Positions 11,733 to 23,481 of a stretch of DNA of 64,000 nucleotides are shown here, in pieces (positions within the stretch are counted from its first letter, which is position 1; each line of letters begins with the position of its first letter). The translations under genes and the position numbers were made by a program. Source of the stretch: Craterostigma plantagineum (Eukaryota > Streptophyta > Magnoliopsida > Lamiales > Linderniaceae). The stretch lies in the NCBI GenBank assembly GCA_027422505.1, contig JAPQWV010001372.1, positions 1 through 64,000 on the forward strand. Reading direction: 5' to 3'. The notes beneath the pieces are model-generated. The model was not told the origin of the DNA and did not search any database. It saw only the letters and a list, made by a program, of their open reading frames with translations.

Positions 11733-14700
11733 ATTCGGCTTATTTGGTTCGTTAATTCGGGGATCGGGTGTTATTGGGTCACCCGAATTATTAAACGGGG
11801 AAATGGTTTGGGTATTGGGTGGGATAAAAAAAATCGGGGCACCCCCGAAACCCGAATATCATAATTATTTTTTTAACATAGATATTAATAATAGAAATAA
11901 TACTAATTGGGCCTACCTAAAAATATATAAATCATATAAAACTAATACAATTGGGCCTACCTTAAAATTATAATCATATAAATATAATACTTTATACTAT
12001 ATGGACCTAGGGTAACGATCTCACACCATCGATCTCACACCATCATCACCACTCCATTCAACAACATCAGAACACCTAACGCCATCACATCACCATTCAC
12101 CAACACCAGAACACCCAAACCAACACCATATTCCTCTTTTGCCGAAACTGCTACCATCTCTCAAGACCCAACCGAAACCAACACCTACAATCGCTGCCAC
12201 CAATCACCAGTCAACACCCACGGGAATCGCATGGCACCATAGAACAAAGGATGTCAGAACCCGTGATTGTGGAGGCCGGGGACAAGGACATGGACTTGGA
12301 CAGACAGCAAACTGAAATGCCGATTGAGGAAAAGCCAAAGAGAACTCGAGCTTCTAAGAAAAGATCGAAGGTATGGGCACATTTCACTTCATTTACGAGT
12401 GAGAGTGGTGAGGAGAAAAGTAAGTGCCGATATTGTGGAAGAGAGTATTTATCGTCAACTAGGACACATGGAACTAGCACTCTTTTAGGCCATCTGAAAG
12501 TTTGTGTTTCATATTCTGGGAATAAATCTGATAGTCAAACTCAGTTAGCTCTTAGAGATGGGGGGGAGGACGGAAAAGTTAATTTAATTGCTTGGAAGTT
12601 GACCAGCTAGCAGTTAGGAAGGCACTATCGCAGATGATTATCGTGGATGAGCTTCCGTTCAAATTAGTGGATGGAAAAGGGTTTAGGCATTTTGTCAGTG
12701 CGTGTCAACCTCATTTCAATTTCCTTCTAGGGTGACTGTGGCTAGGGATGTTTACAGTTTTTATTGGAAGAAAAGAAGAAAGTGATGGCTCAAATTAAAG
12801 AAAATATTGGCCGGGTTTGTTTCAACCACGGACACTTGGACATCTATACAAAAAATCAACTACATGTGTCTTACTGCTCATTTTGTGGATAACAATTGGA
12901 AGTTGCAAAAGAAGGTGCTGAATTTAAGCCTATATCAAGTCATAGGGGAAACGACATTGGAAAGTCAATTGAGTTGTGTTTGGTTGATTGGGAATTGATA
13001 ATGTCTTTACTATTACTGTCGATAATGCCAGTGCGAATGATGTTGCTGTTGCGTATTTGAGATCACAATTTGAGCGTTATGATAAGTGTATCTTGGGAGG
13101 AAAGTGGTTGCATATTCGTTGTGTTGCGCATATCATGAATCTAATTGTTCAAGATGGTTTAAGTTCTATTAGGACGTCTGTTGAATGTGTTAGGGCTGCC
13201 GTTAAGTATGTAAAACAATCTCCACAGCGAATTAAGAAGTTTAAACAATTTGCGGAAATTGAGAAGTGTTCTAGCACCAAGAATCTTGTTCTAGATGTCC
13301 CTACAAGGTGGAACTCAACCTATTTGATGTTGGAAACAGCTCAGGTTTATGAAAGGGCGTTCAAAAGATATGCTATGGATCAGTCAGATTTTAGAGATGA
13401 TTTGCAAAAGACAGGGGGTGCCGAGTGCGGCTGATTGGGAAAAGGTGAGAAAATTGGCTGGTTTTCTTTCTCATTTTTATGAGTTGACTTTGAAGGTTTC
13501 AGGGACGAAATATGTGACTGCTCATTCATCTTAGATGATATCACTTGTATAGATGTGCTTTTGAAGAAGTGTCTCAGTGAAAGTGATGATTTTAATCTTG
13601 TTGACATGGCTGAATTGATGAAGGTTAAGTTCGACAAGTATTATGGGAAGATTGAGAAATTTAATATGCTTGTCTTTGTTGCCTCGTTGCTTGATCCGAG
13701 GAATAAGTTTGCATACATGGAGATTATGTTCAATGATGTTATGGAAAAATAGAGGGCTCGAGTATGCTTACATTAGTTAAAGATGCTGCTTATGGGATAT
13801 TTGATGATTACGTGAGAATTCATGCCCTACCGTTGTTGCTCCTCTCAATGGATCATTTTCTACTACATCTTCAACCGCATCATTGGGAAAAGAAATTCAC
13901 CAGTAGCCATGCAACCATCAAAAGTTTTGAAAGATAGGTTTAGAATGGAGATGAAAAGGAGAAAAGAAGAGAGTGGTACGATGGAATCAAAATCTGAATT
14001 GGATAAGTATTTAAAAGAGGAAGTTGAGGAAGAATATGGGTTTTGATATATTGGATTGGTGGAAGGTAATAGTCCAAGGTTTCCTATTTTATCTTTGATT
14101 GCTCGAGATGTTTTGGCAATTCCAATATCTACCGTTGCTTCTGAATCTGTTTTTAGTACAAGTGGAAGGGTCTTAGATGCATTTAGGAGCTCTTAACTCC
14201 TAGGGTGGTTCAAGCGCTTATTTGTTGCCAAGATTGGTTCGTTCAAACTCCACCGTGGAAGAAAATGAAGATAATTATTATCTTCAACAGTTAGAAGAAG
14301 TGATTTAAAAATTTGTCTTTTGTCACTTTTTTAAACATAGATTTTTTGTTAATGTGAGAATCTTTATTGTTTCTAACAGAATTGGAGGATGGCAAGTTGA
14401 AATGAATATTGAAGAAGTTTTCTTTCATTCAAGATGGATGCTAAGTAAGTTTTTCATTTTGTTATCGATCTTATAACATTTTGCGGTTGATTTTTGTTAC
14501 TTATATTGCATTTGTAATAATTTGTAGGATGGAAGGATTTTGTTGAACGTGAAGGATGCTTTGAGTTTTGAACAATCGTGTCGTATGAATGTTGTTGTTA
14601 TTGTGTAACTTTTGTGATGGATTGTGTTATGAATATTTAGACCACCAAGCTTGTAACTTGTTAATTGGTTTTTACATAACCAAACCATTTAACCCGAAAA

Positions 14701-14834
14701 CCGAATAACCCGAAAACCAAATAGTTAAATGGTTTTGGTTTTGGTTTGCGGGTGGTTGTCTCAATTGTCAAAAACCCGAATAACCCAAACCGAATAACCC
14801 GAACACCGAAAATTAACCCATTTGAACACCCCTA
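11683..14834 (+). mobile_element. hAT-superfamily DNA transposon (3,152 bp)
   Basis: The element is bounded by the 8-bp target duplication GAGGCGAG at 11675-11682 and 14835-14842. Its ends are inverted repeats sharing GGGGTGTTCA (left end TGGGGTGTTCATT, right end ...TGAACACCCCTA). An 8-bp duplication plus these ends are diagnostic of hAT. Subterminal DNA is rich in short AACCCGAA/TTCGGGTT-type repeats on both sides (about 11700-11860 and 14690-14820), usual for transposase binding. It carries a decayed transposase. It sits in the last codons of the aspartic protease gene. Confidence 0.92.
12251..14308 (+). pseudogene. BED-finger hAT transposase remnant
   Basis: Fragments in successive frames follow the order of a plant RICESLEEPER/Tag-type transposase. 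The BED zinc finger is at 12251-12600 (VWAHFTSF, CRYCGREYL, H and C ligands in TSTLLGHLKVC). The DDE/RNase H-like core is at 12807-13434 (TTDTWTS, TVDNASANDVAV, HIRCVAHIMNLIVQDGL, LDVPTRWNSTYLML). The C-terminal dimerisation region is at about 14085-14240 (ISTVASESVFSTSGRVLD, PRVVQALICCQDW), ending at a stop near 14306. At least four frame shifts or stops separate the parts, so no full transposase can be made. If parts move at all, they need enzyme from elsewhere. Confidence 0.88.
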
Positions 14835-14992
14835 GAGGCGAGTGGGGTTTGCCGTAGCAAATTGCAACTCTGGCTAAATAGATTTTATTTTCTTCTATAT
14901 TTTTTATGACAACTGCTACTATACCTTTACGTAAGTGTAGTGTACATAAAATGTACAGAAGTGTTTTTGTAATGGATATGAAACAAACATCA

Positions 14993-16452
14993 TCAACCCT
15001 TGTTGTAACGCAACCTAGACGCCTTGCTCAAGCCATCAATCACAGAAGCATACGAAGCATAGTCAAGAACGAGCCCCTTCGAACTACGTAGCTTCGAAAC
15101 ATCTTCCCCATTACGATACCTACAATGCCCTTCGAGCAAGATATTATACGTCACATCGTCGGCAAACTCCAAGATTCATCATAGCTCTTAGAACCATGTC
15201 GGCGTTCTTCATCTGTCCAAGCCTGCAATAACCGTGAATAAGAACGTTGTAAGTCACCAAAGAAGGAACGTGCCCATCGCACTGCATCTCCCTCAGCAGC
15301 TTCGAAGCTGACTTTACGTCTCCTTTCTTGCAGTAGCAATCCATTGCCATCGTGTACGTTCCATCGTCGGGCTTTACACCGAGATTCCTCGACATTTCTC
15401 GCAGCATTGCCTCGGCTTCGATTGCTTGCCCTTCGTGGCAAAGGCCAGATATGAGAGCTGTGTATGCAACGTCGTCGAGAGGGATTTTCTCGCTCGCCAT
15501 TTTGTCGCGGAGTTTGAAAGCTGAGTCCATATCTCCTTCCTTACAAGACCCGTCGATTAGGGTAGTGTAGTGATTTTGTCGGGCTTCAATCCCTTTGAGA
15601 TCATTTCGTCCATGAGGTCGTGGGCTTTCTTTAAATCCCCGTTCTTGCAAAGCCCGTAAACGAGCGTGTTGTATGTGATCAAATCTGGGGCGAAGTCGTG
15701 GGAAAGCATCTGTTCGTACACTCTCATTGCTGAGGCGATGTCCACGTTCTTGCAATGCCCATTGATCAGCGTGGTGAAAGTGACAGCATTCGGGGCAACT
15801 CCGTGTTCGAGCATTTCGTTCAGCATCTCTGTGGCGTCGTGGACTCTTTCGTCCCTACAAAAACCGTTGATCAAGACGCTGTAAGTGTAAGTATCGGGTT
15901 GGACGTTGGTTTTTTCCATTGCGGTTTTTCAGCTTGAATGCTTTGTCCAAATCACCTGCCCGAACGTATCCATCATCAAAGTGTTGAAACTCACAACGCT
16001 TGGCCTCAAACCCCATTTCGTAATACTGTCGAACACCATGCGTGCGAGCCACATGTCGCCTTCCCGACAGAATTTGTGCATCAAGATGTTGAAAAAATAC
16101 AAGCTTGGAGGATATCCACTCTCCAAAACCTCCCCATAAAAGCTCCACACCAGCTTAAAATCTTTAGAAGTCAGTAAATGCTGAAGCAACATCTTATGAC
16201 AATCGAAAGGAACCTTGAACTGACACTTCTTACACAGCCTGACGATTCGAATTGCATCATCGACAAAACCAATTCCAAATAAGCACTTACCAGCATGTAA
16301 AAAACGTGGAGATCGGATCTTTGCCCAGCTCTAGCCTCGACGATCGCGTCGAAAACATCTCCAGCCGAGCCCTTCCCTCTTCTCGAAACGACGATTTGTA
16401 TCAAAGTCTTTGCTTCTGGGAGCATTTGATGTGTGCATAAGAAGTGGATCAT
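14993..16452 (-). pseudogene. P-class PPR gene, broken by frameshifts
   Basis: The product is a P-class pentatricopeptide repeat protein. These are organelle-targeted RNA-binding proteins made of 35-residue helical repeats. Closest in my memory is the Arabidopsis At1g09680 type. Successive pieces in different frames read as one protein: MIHFLCTHQM (from 16452), KMLLQHLLTSKDFKLVWSFY and SVVSFNTLM (16192-15990), YVRAGDLDKAFKLK (~15970-15925), TYTYSVLINGFC through LKPDKIT (15919-15575), YTTLIDGSCKEGDM through MKNADMVLRAMM (15575-15165), and YNILLEGHCRYRNGED to a stop at 14995-14993. That needs five single-step frame changes, near 16280, 15985, 15920, 15575 and 15165. No nonsense substitution is seen inside the joined frames. 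The true start may lie slightly upstream (to ~16540). Either a pseudogene or an intact gene with base-call gaps. Confidence 0.8.
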
Positions 16453-16819
16453 AGTGCAGTAGGAACTGAGTGTTTGGCGAAAAGAGGAGTTTTGAGGACG
16501 CGAAAGCCATGAAAGAGCTGAAACACGGAGTTCGGCGGCAGAGGGTGAGGGTTAGGGTTTAGGCGATGAGCTGATGATGTGATGGGGTCTGAGTGACGGG
16601 AGGATTTTCTTGAGTGAAGATTGTAAGGGATTCGACGGCGAGTTTCGGACTGCTTGAGCTAGGACGGTGAGACGGGATCATCGTGGTGGTCCGCCGGCGG
16701 CGAGCGTACGTACCCGGCGCGTTGGCACGGTGGATAGGTGGTTGTTCTTGATATGCTCTTTGAGGCCATACGAGAGAGTTTGGACTTGCTAGTAAGAGTT
16801 TTTCTATGGAAGGACTTAT

Positions 16820-16837
16820 TGGGCTTATTGTGGCCCA
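16820..16837. promoter_or_regulatory. Paired site II (TGGGCY) motifs upstream of PPR
   Basis: TGGGCT at 16820-16825 and GGCCCA at 16832-16837 form an inverted pair ~370 bp upstream of the first recognisable methionine of the minus-strand PPR gene. Site II elements bind TCP factors and are common in promoters of organelle and growth genes. Function is inferred. Confidence 0.3.
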
Positions 16838-17135
16838 AATTCGTAGCAATTTTTTTTTTTTCATTTTTAATCCCTGTTTTTATAACATCATCAAATGATC
16901 AAAACTAACTAGATGCGTTTACGAAATTCGTTACTGCTTTGCTTGTGACTTGCGCTTGCTTGTGAATATTAACCGAAAACCATCAAATTCAGATTACAAA
17001 TAACAAGGCGAAGCCAAACTAGGAAGAGAAGATGCAAACATAGTTTTGTGTTGTCCAAACATCACTAATGTAACAATGCATACAAAGATTCATAGATGAA
17101 ACTGGGAATAATCAAGCAAAAGAAGAAGAAACATC
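16838..17135. other. Spacer between PPR promoter and GS1 stop
   Basis: AT-rich stretch with a T run near 16850-16861. It holds the distal PPR upstream region and the 3' flank of the minus-strand glutamine synthetase gene. No gene is visible. Confidence 0.4.
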
Positions 17136-19496
17136 TCAAGGCTTGGAGGAGAATGGTGGTCTCAGCAACATCGGTAGGTGACGACGTAGGGATCCATGTT
17201 AGAAGCAGGCCTCCTATCCTCGAAATACCCTTTGCCTTCTTTCTCAGTGTCCCGACCCACACGAACCGAAGCACCACGGTTCGCAACTCCCTGTCAACAA
17301 TGCCAGCATTCAATTACTCGAGTTTCGCGAAGAAAAAATGAAAGAAATAATATTTATTTTTCATTTTCGAGCTTACCCATTGAAGGTGTGGATATTAGCA
17401 GTCTCATGTTTCCCGGTGAGACGACGCTCGTTGCCTTCACCGTAGGCAGCAATGTGCTCTTTGTGCTTCAATCCGAGCTTTTCAATGGCCTTCTTGATCA
17501 CTCATATCCACTTCTTCCCTCATAGATTTAGTGCTGGAAAATACAAATCATTGTTAGCTTTTGTATAATCACGACAATTACTACTTGATTATTGCATGTA
17601 AGTAAGAACTCACCTGTAGTTGGTGTGAGCACCAGCTCCATTCCAGTCACCCTAGTGCAGGGATTTATAAATAGAATAATGTCATCATAAATGATTTTCT
17701 CGAAAAACTATGCAAATCAATACAAAAAAATGCTCACGTCGATAGGTGGGGGATCGAATGATACCACGACTCCAGCAATTTCAGTGATCCTCTGTTCACA
17801 ATAAGAATCTCAGTACCGATACAAATTCAAAGATGAGTTTCAATCCTCTTTGTATAAATCTATACATACATACCTCTAAGATGTAACGAGCAATCACACC
17901 TCATCAGCTGCTGAGATACCAACGCTGGTCCAACTTGGAATTCCCACTATAAAATTATTTCAGAAAAATATTATCTATTCTCATACATGTATCTCCGTGT
18001 GAGTGTTGTGTGTGTGGTCGAGCCAAATATGAGCTTAGCAATGCTTATACTGACCAGGGCATAACTTCTCCATTGATACCGCTAATGTTAATCCCAGCGT
18101 AGAGGCACGCCTTGTAGTGTGCATCAACCACATCACGTCCGAAAGCTTTGTCTGCTCCAATTCCACAGTAGTATGGTCCCATATAAACGACTCGATCAGA
18201 TCATTGATTGTAACTAAATTAGGCTAAACAAAGATCGATACTGTAACCAATATCTGTGCATCGAATAATAAATGCGACAAGGATAGGTAACGAACAAAAT
18301 GAATGTCAGGAAAACAGAATCGAGACAGTTATGATTGATCACCTGAGTTCCAGAGGTAACCACCATTGGGCCAACCGAGAGGCCACTTAAGTCCTTTTGG
18401 CAGCAAAGTGTATTCTTGCTCAATACCATACCTAATAATAAAGATCATCGGTTTAAGTCCTGCTACCAAGGCAAAAAAGAAATTCTGCAATTTACAAAAA
18501 TGTTTTCAATACCATGGCACTTCAGCTACAACGTCAGGGGTGGCTAAGATTTTGCAGCTGCGTGCCTCTTGTTCGTCGGGATCGGTTCGCCGGCCGAGTA
18601 TAAGCATCACACATGACCTAAAAACGGAAAGAGTTAAGAAAAGAATCTGTTAACTCTAACAAGGTACAATAAAAAGCCGAAGCAGAGACTGCAGATTCTA
18701 AGTGACGTAGCTCACCAAGATGTTGTTGCCACTTCTAAATGGACTTGAAGATTGCTTGGGGGCTGTTTTAGAGACAACATATATTTTTAAATATAGTTCA
18801 AAAAAGGCAAATACAAAGTAAATGCACTGAATTCCTTACTATAGAATCACTTCACTGTCTTCTCCAGGAGCTTGGCCTGTGCTAGAACCATCGTAGTTCC
18901 ATTTCGGCAGTTGAAGGATCGCTCACTGGTCCAGAGAGCGTCTGTAGAGAAATATTATTATCAACATAAAGCACTCAATCGACACTCAAAACAAGATGAA
19001 ACTGGGAGTATCTGTAGAGAAACATTCTATTCCAAGTCAACATAGAACTGTAAATAGAAATCAAAACAAGACAGTGAAATCGTACCCTAGCTTTGCTCCT
19101 CATGTCCATGCCAGAGCCACCAATCCTGTCGGAATCATACGAGCACACATATGAAGAAAAATAAAGAGTAAAAAAAAGCAACAGAGTCCGATAAGGTGAG
19201 ATCTAATGTAGGTAGCAGAAAGAACACTGTCTAGATCAAAATCCTTTCCAAACAGCCCTAGCTTCGGATCAAAGCAGATATGACGAATATCAAACACTGG
19301 GAGCATAATCCACACAAGGATCGCTAAAGCGGAAAACCGAATACCATAAAGGAAGTAAAAACATGCTACACGAGCTTCCAAACAGAGCAACACATTACAC
19401 TCTTCAAATGATACAAACATACCAGACATATTCCGCAATGATCTTCTCAGTTGATTCAGAGAGGTTTAGGTTGATGAGATCTGATAGCAGAGACAT
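17136..19496 (-). CDS. GS1: Cytosolic glutamine synthetase (GS1), frame-damaged
   Basis: Glutamine synthetase joins ammonium to glutamate using ATP; GS1 is the cytosolic decameric plant form. Exon 1 (19496-19433) reads [20 protein letters not shown], with no plastid transit peptide. Further exons give [13 protein letters not shown] (19125-19086), [16 protein letters not shown] (18941-18840), PQAIFK (18762-18716), [12 protein letters not shown] (18617-18513), [20 protein letters not shown] (18431-18343), [20 protein letters not shown] (~18180-18053), [32 protein letters not shown], and [20 protein letters not shown] with [13 protein letters not shown] near the end. These are the ATP/glutamate-site signatures of the family. 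The frame is broken by about a dozen one- or two-base gaps or extras (for example near 18895, 18755, 18596, 18551, 18063, 17930, 17905, 17510, 17175). The exon near 18180 lacks an AG acceptor. Codons otherwise look conserved, so consensus error is a strong alternative to pseudogene. Confidence 0.85.
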
Positions 19497-21045
19497 CTTT
19501 TCTTCTTTTCGCTCAAGAGCTTCACTGACGATATGAATGATTGATTATTAGCAGTGGAGCTGAGGTCCAAAGAACTGTCGTTTCGTTATATAGAAAAGAG
19601 TTGAGAGAGAGACGCAAATGCATTGAGTTGCGTGTCTATAACTATTACTGAAATTTATGACACACTGCTAAACAAGAAAATGGAGCTATTAAAATACACG
19701 TATATATTTATATAGACAATAATTTTCAATGTAAAGAATGAGGATTGAAGTGAAGCGGTAAACGCGCATGTAAGAAACCAATAGCAAAAATCAACGCAGC
19801 AACGTATTCTTCCTTTTTGTGTGTGATCTCTTTAACCATCAAAACTGAATGATGTTGGCAAGCGTCACATTCATTTGTCTCTACATACCTTAATCTAAAT
19901 AGTTACTATACGGCGGCCGACGCTTTAAAATAAACCGATTTATTCTAATGAATTTCTAATAATTAAGTAGATGGGACTGAAGGGGAAAAAAAGGGAAACC
20001 CGTGAGTTTGGCCAAAAACCAAAACTGACCGCTTTGATTATTACAAAACCTAATGACAAAAGTCGTTTTTAGATCATCACGTTGTCGACAAACATTTGCC
20101 TACTAATTAAAGACTTGGAAAGACGACGTGAAATAGACAACATATGGCATATGATTTGAAAATTAAATAAAGTACATTTGTCAAATGATTGTGAATCGTT
20201 GAGGGAGATGATCGTTTTTGGTGTAAAATCCGATCCAACATGCACTTGTAATCCCTTTCAGCATTGCTAATTGTCACACAGGCACACATTATGTGTAAAA
20301 TATACCTTTTTTTTGGGTAATGTGTAAAATATACCTTGCTCATAGCGTTGGCGCTCTTGGTAAAAAAAATATTGATCATTCTGCAAAGATAGATTCAAAT
20401 AATTATAGGCATGGATAGATATATGTAATGGAATGGAACACGAACGGTCTTAGTTATGCCGTACTTGCACCTCGATCCGTAGCAAATTTGTCCGTTTCTT
20501 TTTTTCCCTCTTTTTCCAAGAGAGAGAGAAAAAAAAAGTTAAATGGCGCATATATGAAGGAATCATAAACAATTGAACGAAGGGCTTGACGTTGTCAGTG
20601 TCCAAGGTTTTGGAGTCGATAGATAGGATAGGTACGTACTTGAAACTAAGAGAGAATAATAGTAATATGTACATCAACATTTCTCTTTTCTTTTATTACC
20701 TTTTGTGTTCCATTGATTTGATGCCATAGGGTTTATATGAGACATGACGACGATAAGTTGAAAGGAATAATCAAGTGAACATACGTACAAAAATACATAC
20801 ATAATATTTACACTTGTGGCGAAATTTCCCAAAATGTAATTTCCACCGAACAACAGAAGCCCAATTACATGGGCATAGCCCAGTTTCCCGCCCGGGCTTT
20901 CTGTGATTGTTCATTCTGCTGCAAGGGTTGTACCGAACCTTTTAATTAGTCGACGACTCCGATGATCTTAATGAAATGAAAGCATAATAAATTATCGCCT
21001 AACGCTAATTGCAAGCAGCAATGTCTGCACCACCAAGTCAACTAA
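19497..21045. promoter_or_regulatory. Divergent upstream region of GS1 and CYP23
   Basis: This 1.5-kb region separates the GS1 start (minus) and the CYP23 start (plus). No gene is visible. The left part must hold the GS1 promoter. The right end holds a cluster of site II motifs close to CYP23. Short open frames at 20107-20680 are without motif. Confidence 0.45.
20858..20900. promoter_or_regulatory. Site II motif cluster upstream of CYP23
   Basis: AGCCCA (20858), TGGGCA (20870), AGCCCA (20877) and CGGGCT (20893) lie within 43 bp, about 150-190 bp before the CYP23 start codon. Clusters of TGGGCY near plant transcription starts are typical TCP-bound promoter elements of housekeeping genes. Confidence 0.4.
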
Positions 21046-22554
21046 ATGAACCTCGCGATCGGTTTTGCAATTGCGTGTGCCGTCATCTTCTCCGCCGCCG
21101 CAGCTACGATTCCTCAGCTTGGATCGACGCGGGTCGTCTTCCAGGTACACTAATTTCTGCTGTGTTTATCCAATTCAGCTGATAATTAAAAGTGTGCTCG
21201 CTGTTATCCTTTCTGACCTTCAGTATAAAATTTGTCATTGTGAATAGTTAGTTACAATATGCTTTTGAAGCTGAAAGCATGCGGCATTTGTAAATGTTAT
21301 GGTTTTCTTTTCTTTCTTTCTTTCTTTTTTTTCGCTTTGCAATAACGTGAAGAAATGTGTAGTTGTTCGATAGAGGTAATTGCTTCTTGATCTGAAAGAC
21401 GTCATCTGTCATCTAACGCTCGGTTGATATGCAGACAGATTATGGGGACATTGAGTTTGGTTTCTATCCTAGTGTGGCACCAAAGACAGTTGAACACATC
21501 TTCAAGCTCGTTCGTCTCGGGGGATATAACACAAATCATTTCTTTCGGGTATGCTTTGATCTTATGTCTAAAGACAAGACCATGTTTTGATGGGTAGGTT
21601 TGTGATTTGCAAGTATTACTCGGTGAATTGTTGAACGTGCAGGTGGATAGGGGGTTTGTCGCTCAGGTGGCCGATGTTATGGGTGGAAGAACTGCTCCTA
21701 TGAATGAAGAGCAAAGGTTGGAAGCTGAGAAAACTATTGTTGGTGAGTTTAGTGACGTCAAACACGTCCGAGGTATTCTTTCAATGGGAAGGTAATAAAA
21801 TACCATCTCTAATTTTCTGTTTCGCTACTCAACAACACTCCCTTTTTAACCAATGCTTGTTATCCTTCTTGCTTGTGTCTCTATCTATACATAAAAAGTT
21901 CATCTTATGCGGTAACCTTTTTCTGTCTTATTGTAGATATTCAGATCCAGACAGTGCACAATCCTCATTCTCAATACTCCTTGGAGATGCTCCACACCTT
22001 GATGGGCAGGTATGTGTGAAATAGCTACGATTATTATGCGTTTCTGTTCCTGACTTTGGAGGATGTGTCACAGTATGCAATATTTGGGAAAGTTACTAAA
22101 GGTGATGAAACTCTGCGAAAGCTTGAGCAAGTTCCTACGAGGAAAGAAGGGATCTTTGTAATGGTATTTCCTCAAAACTTTTAGTTTCAATGTAAGGATC
22201 TGTTCTCCTTATCCCTGATCGTGCTGATGGATTTTCATCTTTCTGTTTCAGCCAAGGGAGCGAATCACCATACTTTCGACATACTATTATGGTTTGTTTT
22301 TTCTCGTGCTTAGTTACTTTACTTGATTTGTATGATATAAAATTCTAATGATGTTCTCTTTGGTTTAGATACTGAGGGCAAAACTTGTGAGGAAGATAGA
22401 TCGGTGTTGAAGAGGAGGCTTGCCGCATCTTTTGTTGAAATTGAAAAACAGGTAAACACATGCATACAAATATCGTGTGATTTTTCTTTCTCATGTATAG
22501 AGATATAATATCGTTTTCATTGACATTGCACAGAGAATGAAATGTTTTCCATAA
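21046..22554 (+). CDS. CYP23: Cyclophilin CYP23-type peptidyl-prolyl isomerase
   Basis: This is a cyclophilin, a family that catalyses proline cis-trans isomerisation. The sequence matches my knowledge of the plant CYP23 subgroup. Eight exons fit: 21046-21144, 21435-21548, 21643-21791, 21937-22009, 22074-22163, 22252-22291, 22369-22451 and 22534-22554. They give 222 aa in one clean frame. The first ~21 residues form a signal peptide (LAIGFAIACAVIFSAAAA), so the product enters the secretory path. The cyclophilin fold follows: DIEFGFYPSVAPKTVEHIF, NTNHFFRVDRGFVAQVAD, VRGILSMGRYSD, FSILLGDAPHLDGQYAIFG. The FHR-type active-site arginine is in HFFRV. The tail LKRRLAASFVEIEKQRMK is a subgroup trait. 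No frame damage, unlike both neighbours. Confidence 0.92.
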
Positions 22555-23481
22555 GAAGAACCATCAAGTGCCAATGATCTATCTGCCCGGAGATTACGAT
22601 GTACTTAAAACAATATGAACGTTTGTGGGGTTTACTTAGCAGATACATACTACTAAAATCGATCAGTTCTATATAATAATTGAGGCCTTTGTTCAGATTA
22701 AACAATCATAACGTATCACCAGTTTGAAACTAAAACGTCGCTTACATAAACATGAGCCGACATCTTTAAGTTTAATCATCACAAAGAAAAAACAAATTAC
22801 AGAAACGTCTCAACTATTATTATGATTGGATTCGACTACAAAAGCCTAAGAAATTTATGTATGGGGTCAAACTGTAAAACTTTAGAAGAGAAGGACTGCA
22901 ATTGAATTTTGTTTTATGAGGCAACTTTGCATCCGCTTCGAAGATAAAAAAAGAACCACTTTGCATCTCCGATACTTCAGTTACTATTACGTTCTTGACG
23001 AAGCTTTATCTTCATATAGCAAAAGCAAACAAGGTGAGTTTCAATAACAAAATTGAGTTACTATCACATTTTGTAGAGCTAAGATCTACAGTCTTGTGGC
23101 TGTTGAATAAGTTTATCGGCATCAGCTAATTGCGTGTTTTTTTTTTTTGTTGTGAAACCAAATTAGGTCGAAATATTATTGATGAATGATTTTTTGGAAA
23201 TGCCTATAATCTTTTTTTGGTTGATTATATATTTAATAATTGCTACTCAGCACCTGTTCGCCCCTATCAAATTTTGATTGGAAAAAAAGCAGTTTCATGT
23301 TTACTGCGCATGGATTGCATGAACAATGTGTTGATTTCGTTTTGAGTTTTGAGCGGCTGGTGATCTTATGTTGTGATCTGGCTTCTTGTTATGAGATTGG
23401 CCTGAGATAATTCCTGAAAATTTTCTGTTATATTAGGTGTAACTTGATTTGATTCCTTTTCAGGGAATCATACTTCCGCAG
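22555..23481. other. Spacer, possibly with 5' exon of next gene
   Basis: AT-rich DNA between the CYP23 stop and the first coding exon of the RRM gene. A possible untranslated first exon of the downstream gene may end near 23034 (AACAAG followed by GTGAGT), with an acceptor CAG at 23461-23463 just before the coding start. This is inferred from splice signals only. Confidence 0.35.

Noticed and set aside
16559..16864. 101-codon minus-strand open frame upstream of the PPR gene
   Set aside because: No recognisable domain and not continuous with the PPR frames; likely upstream DNA with site II motifs.
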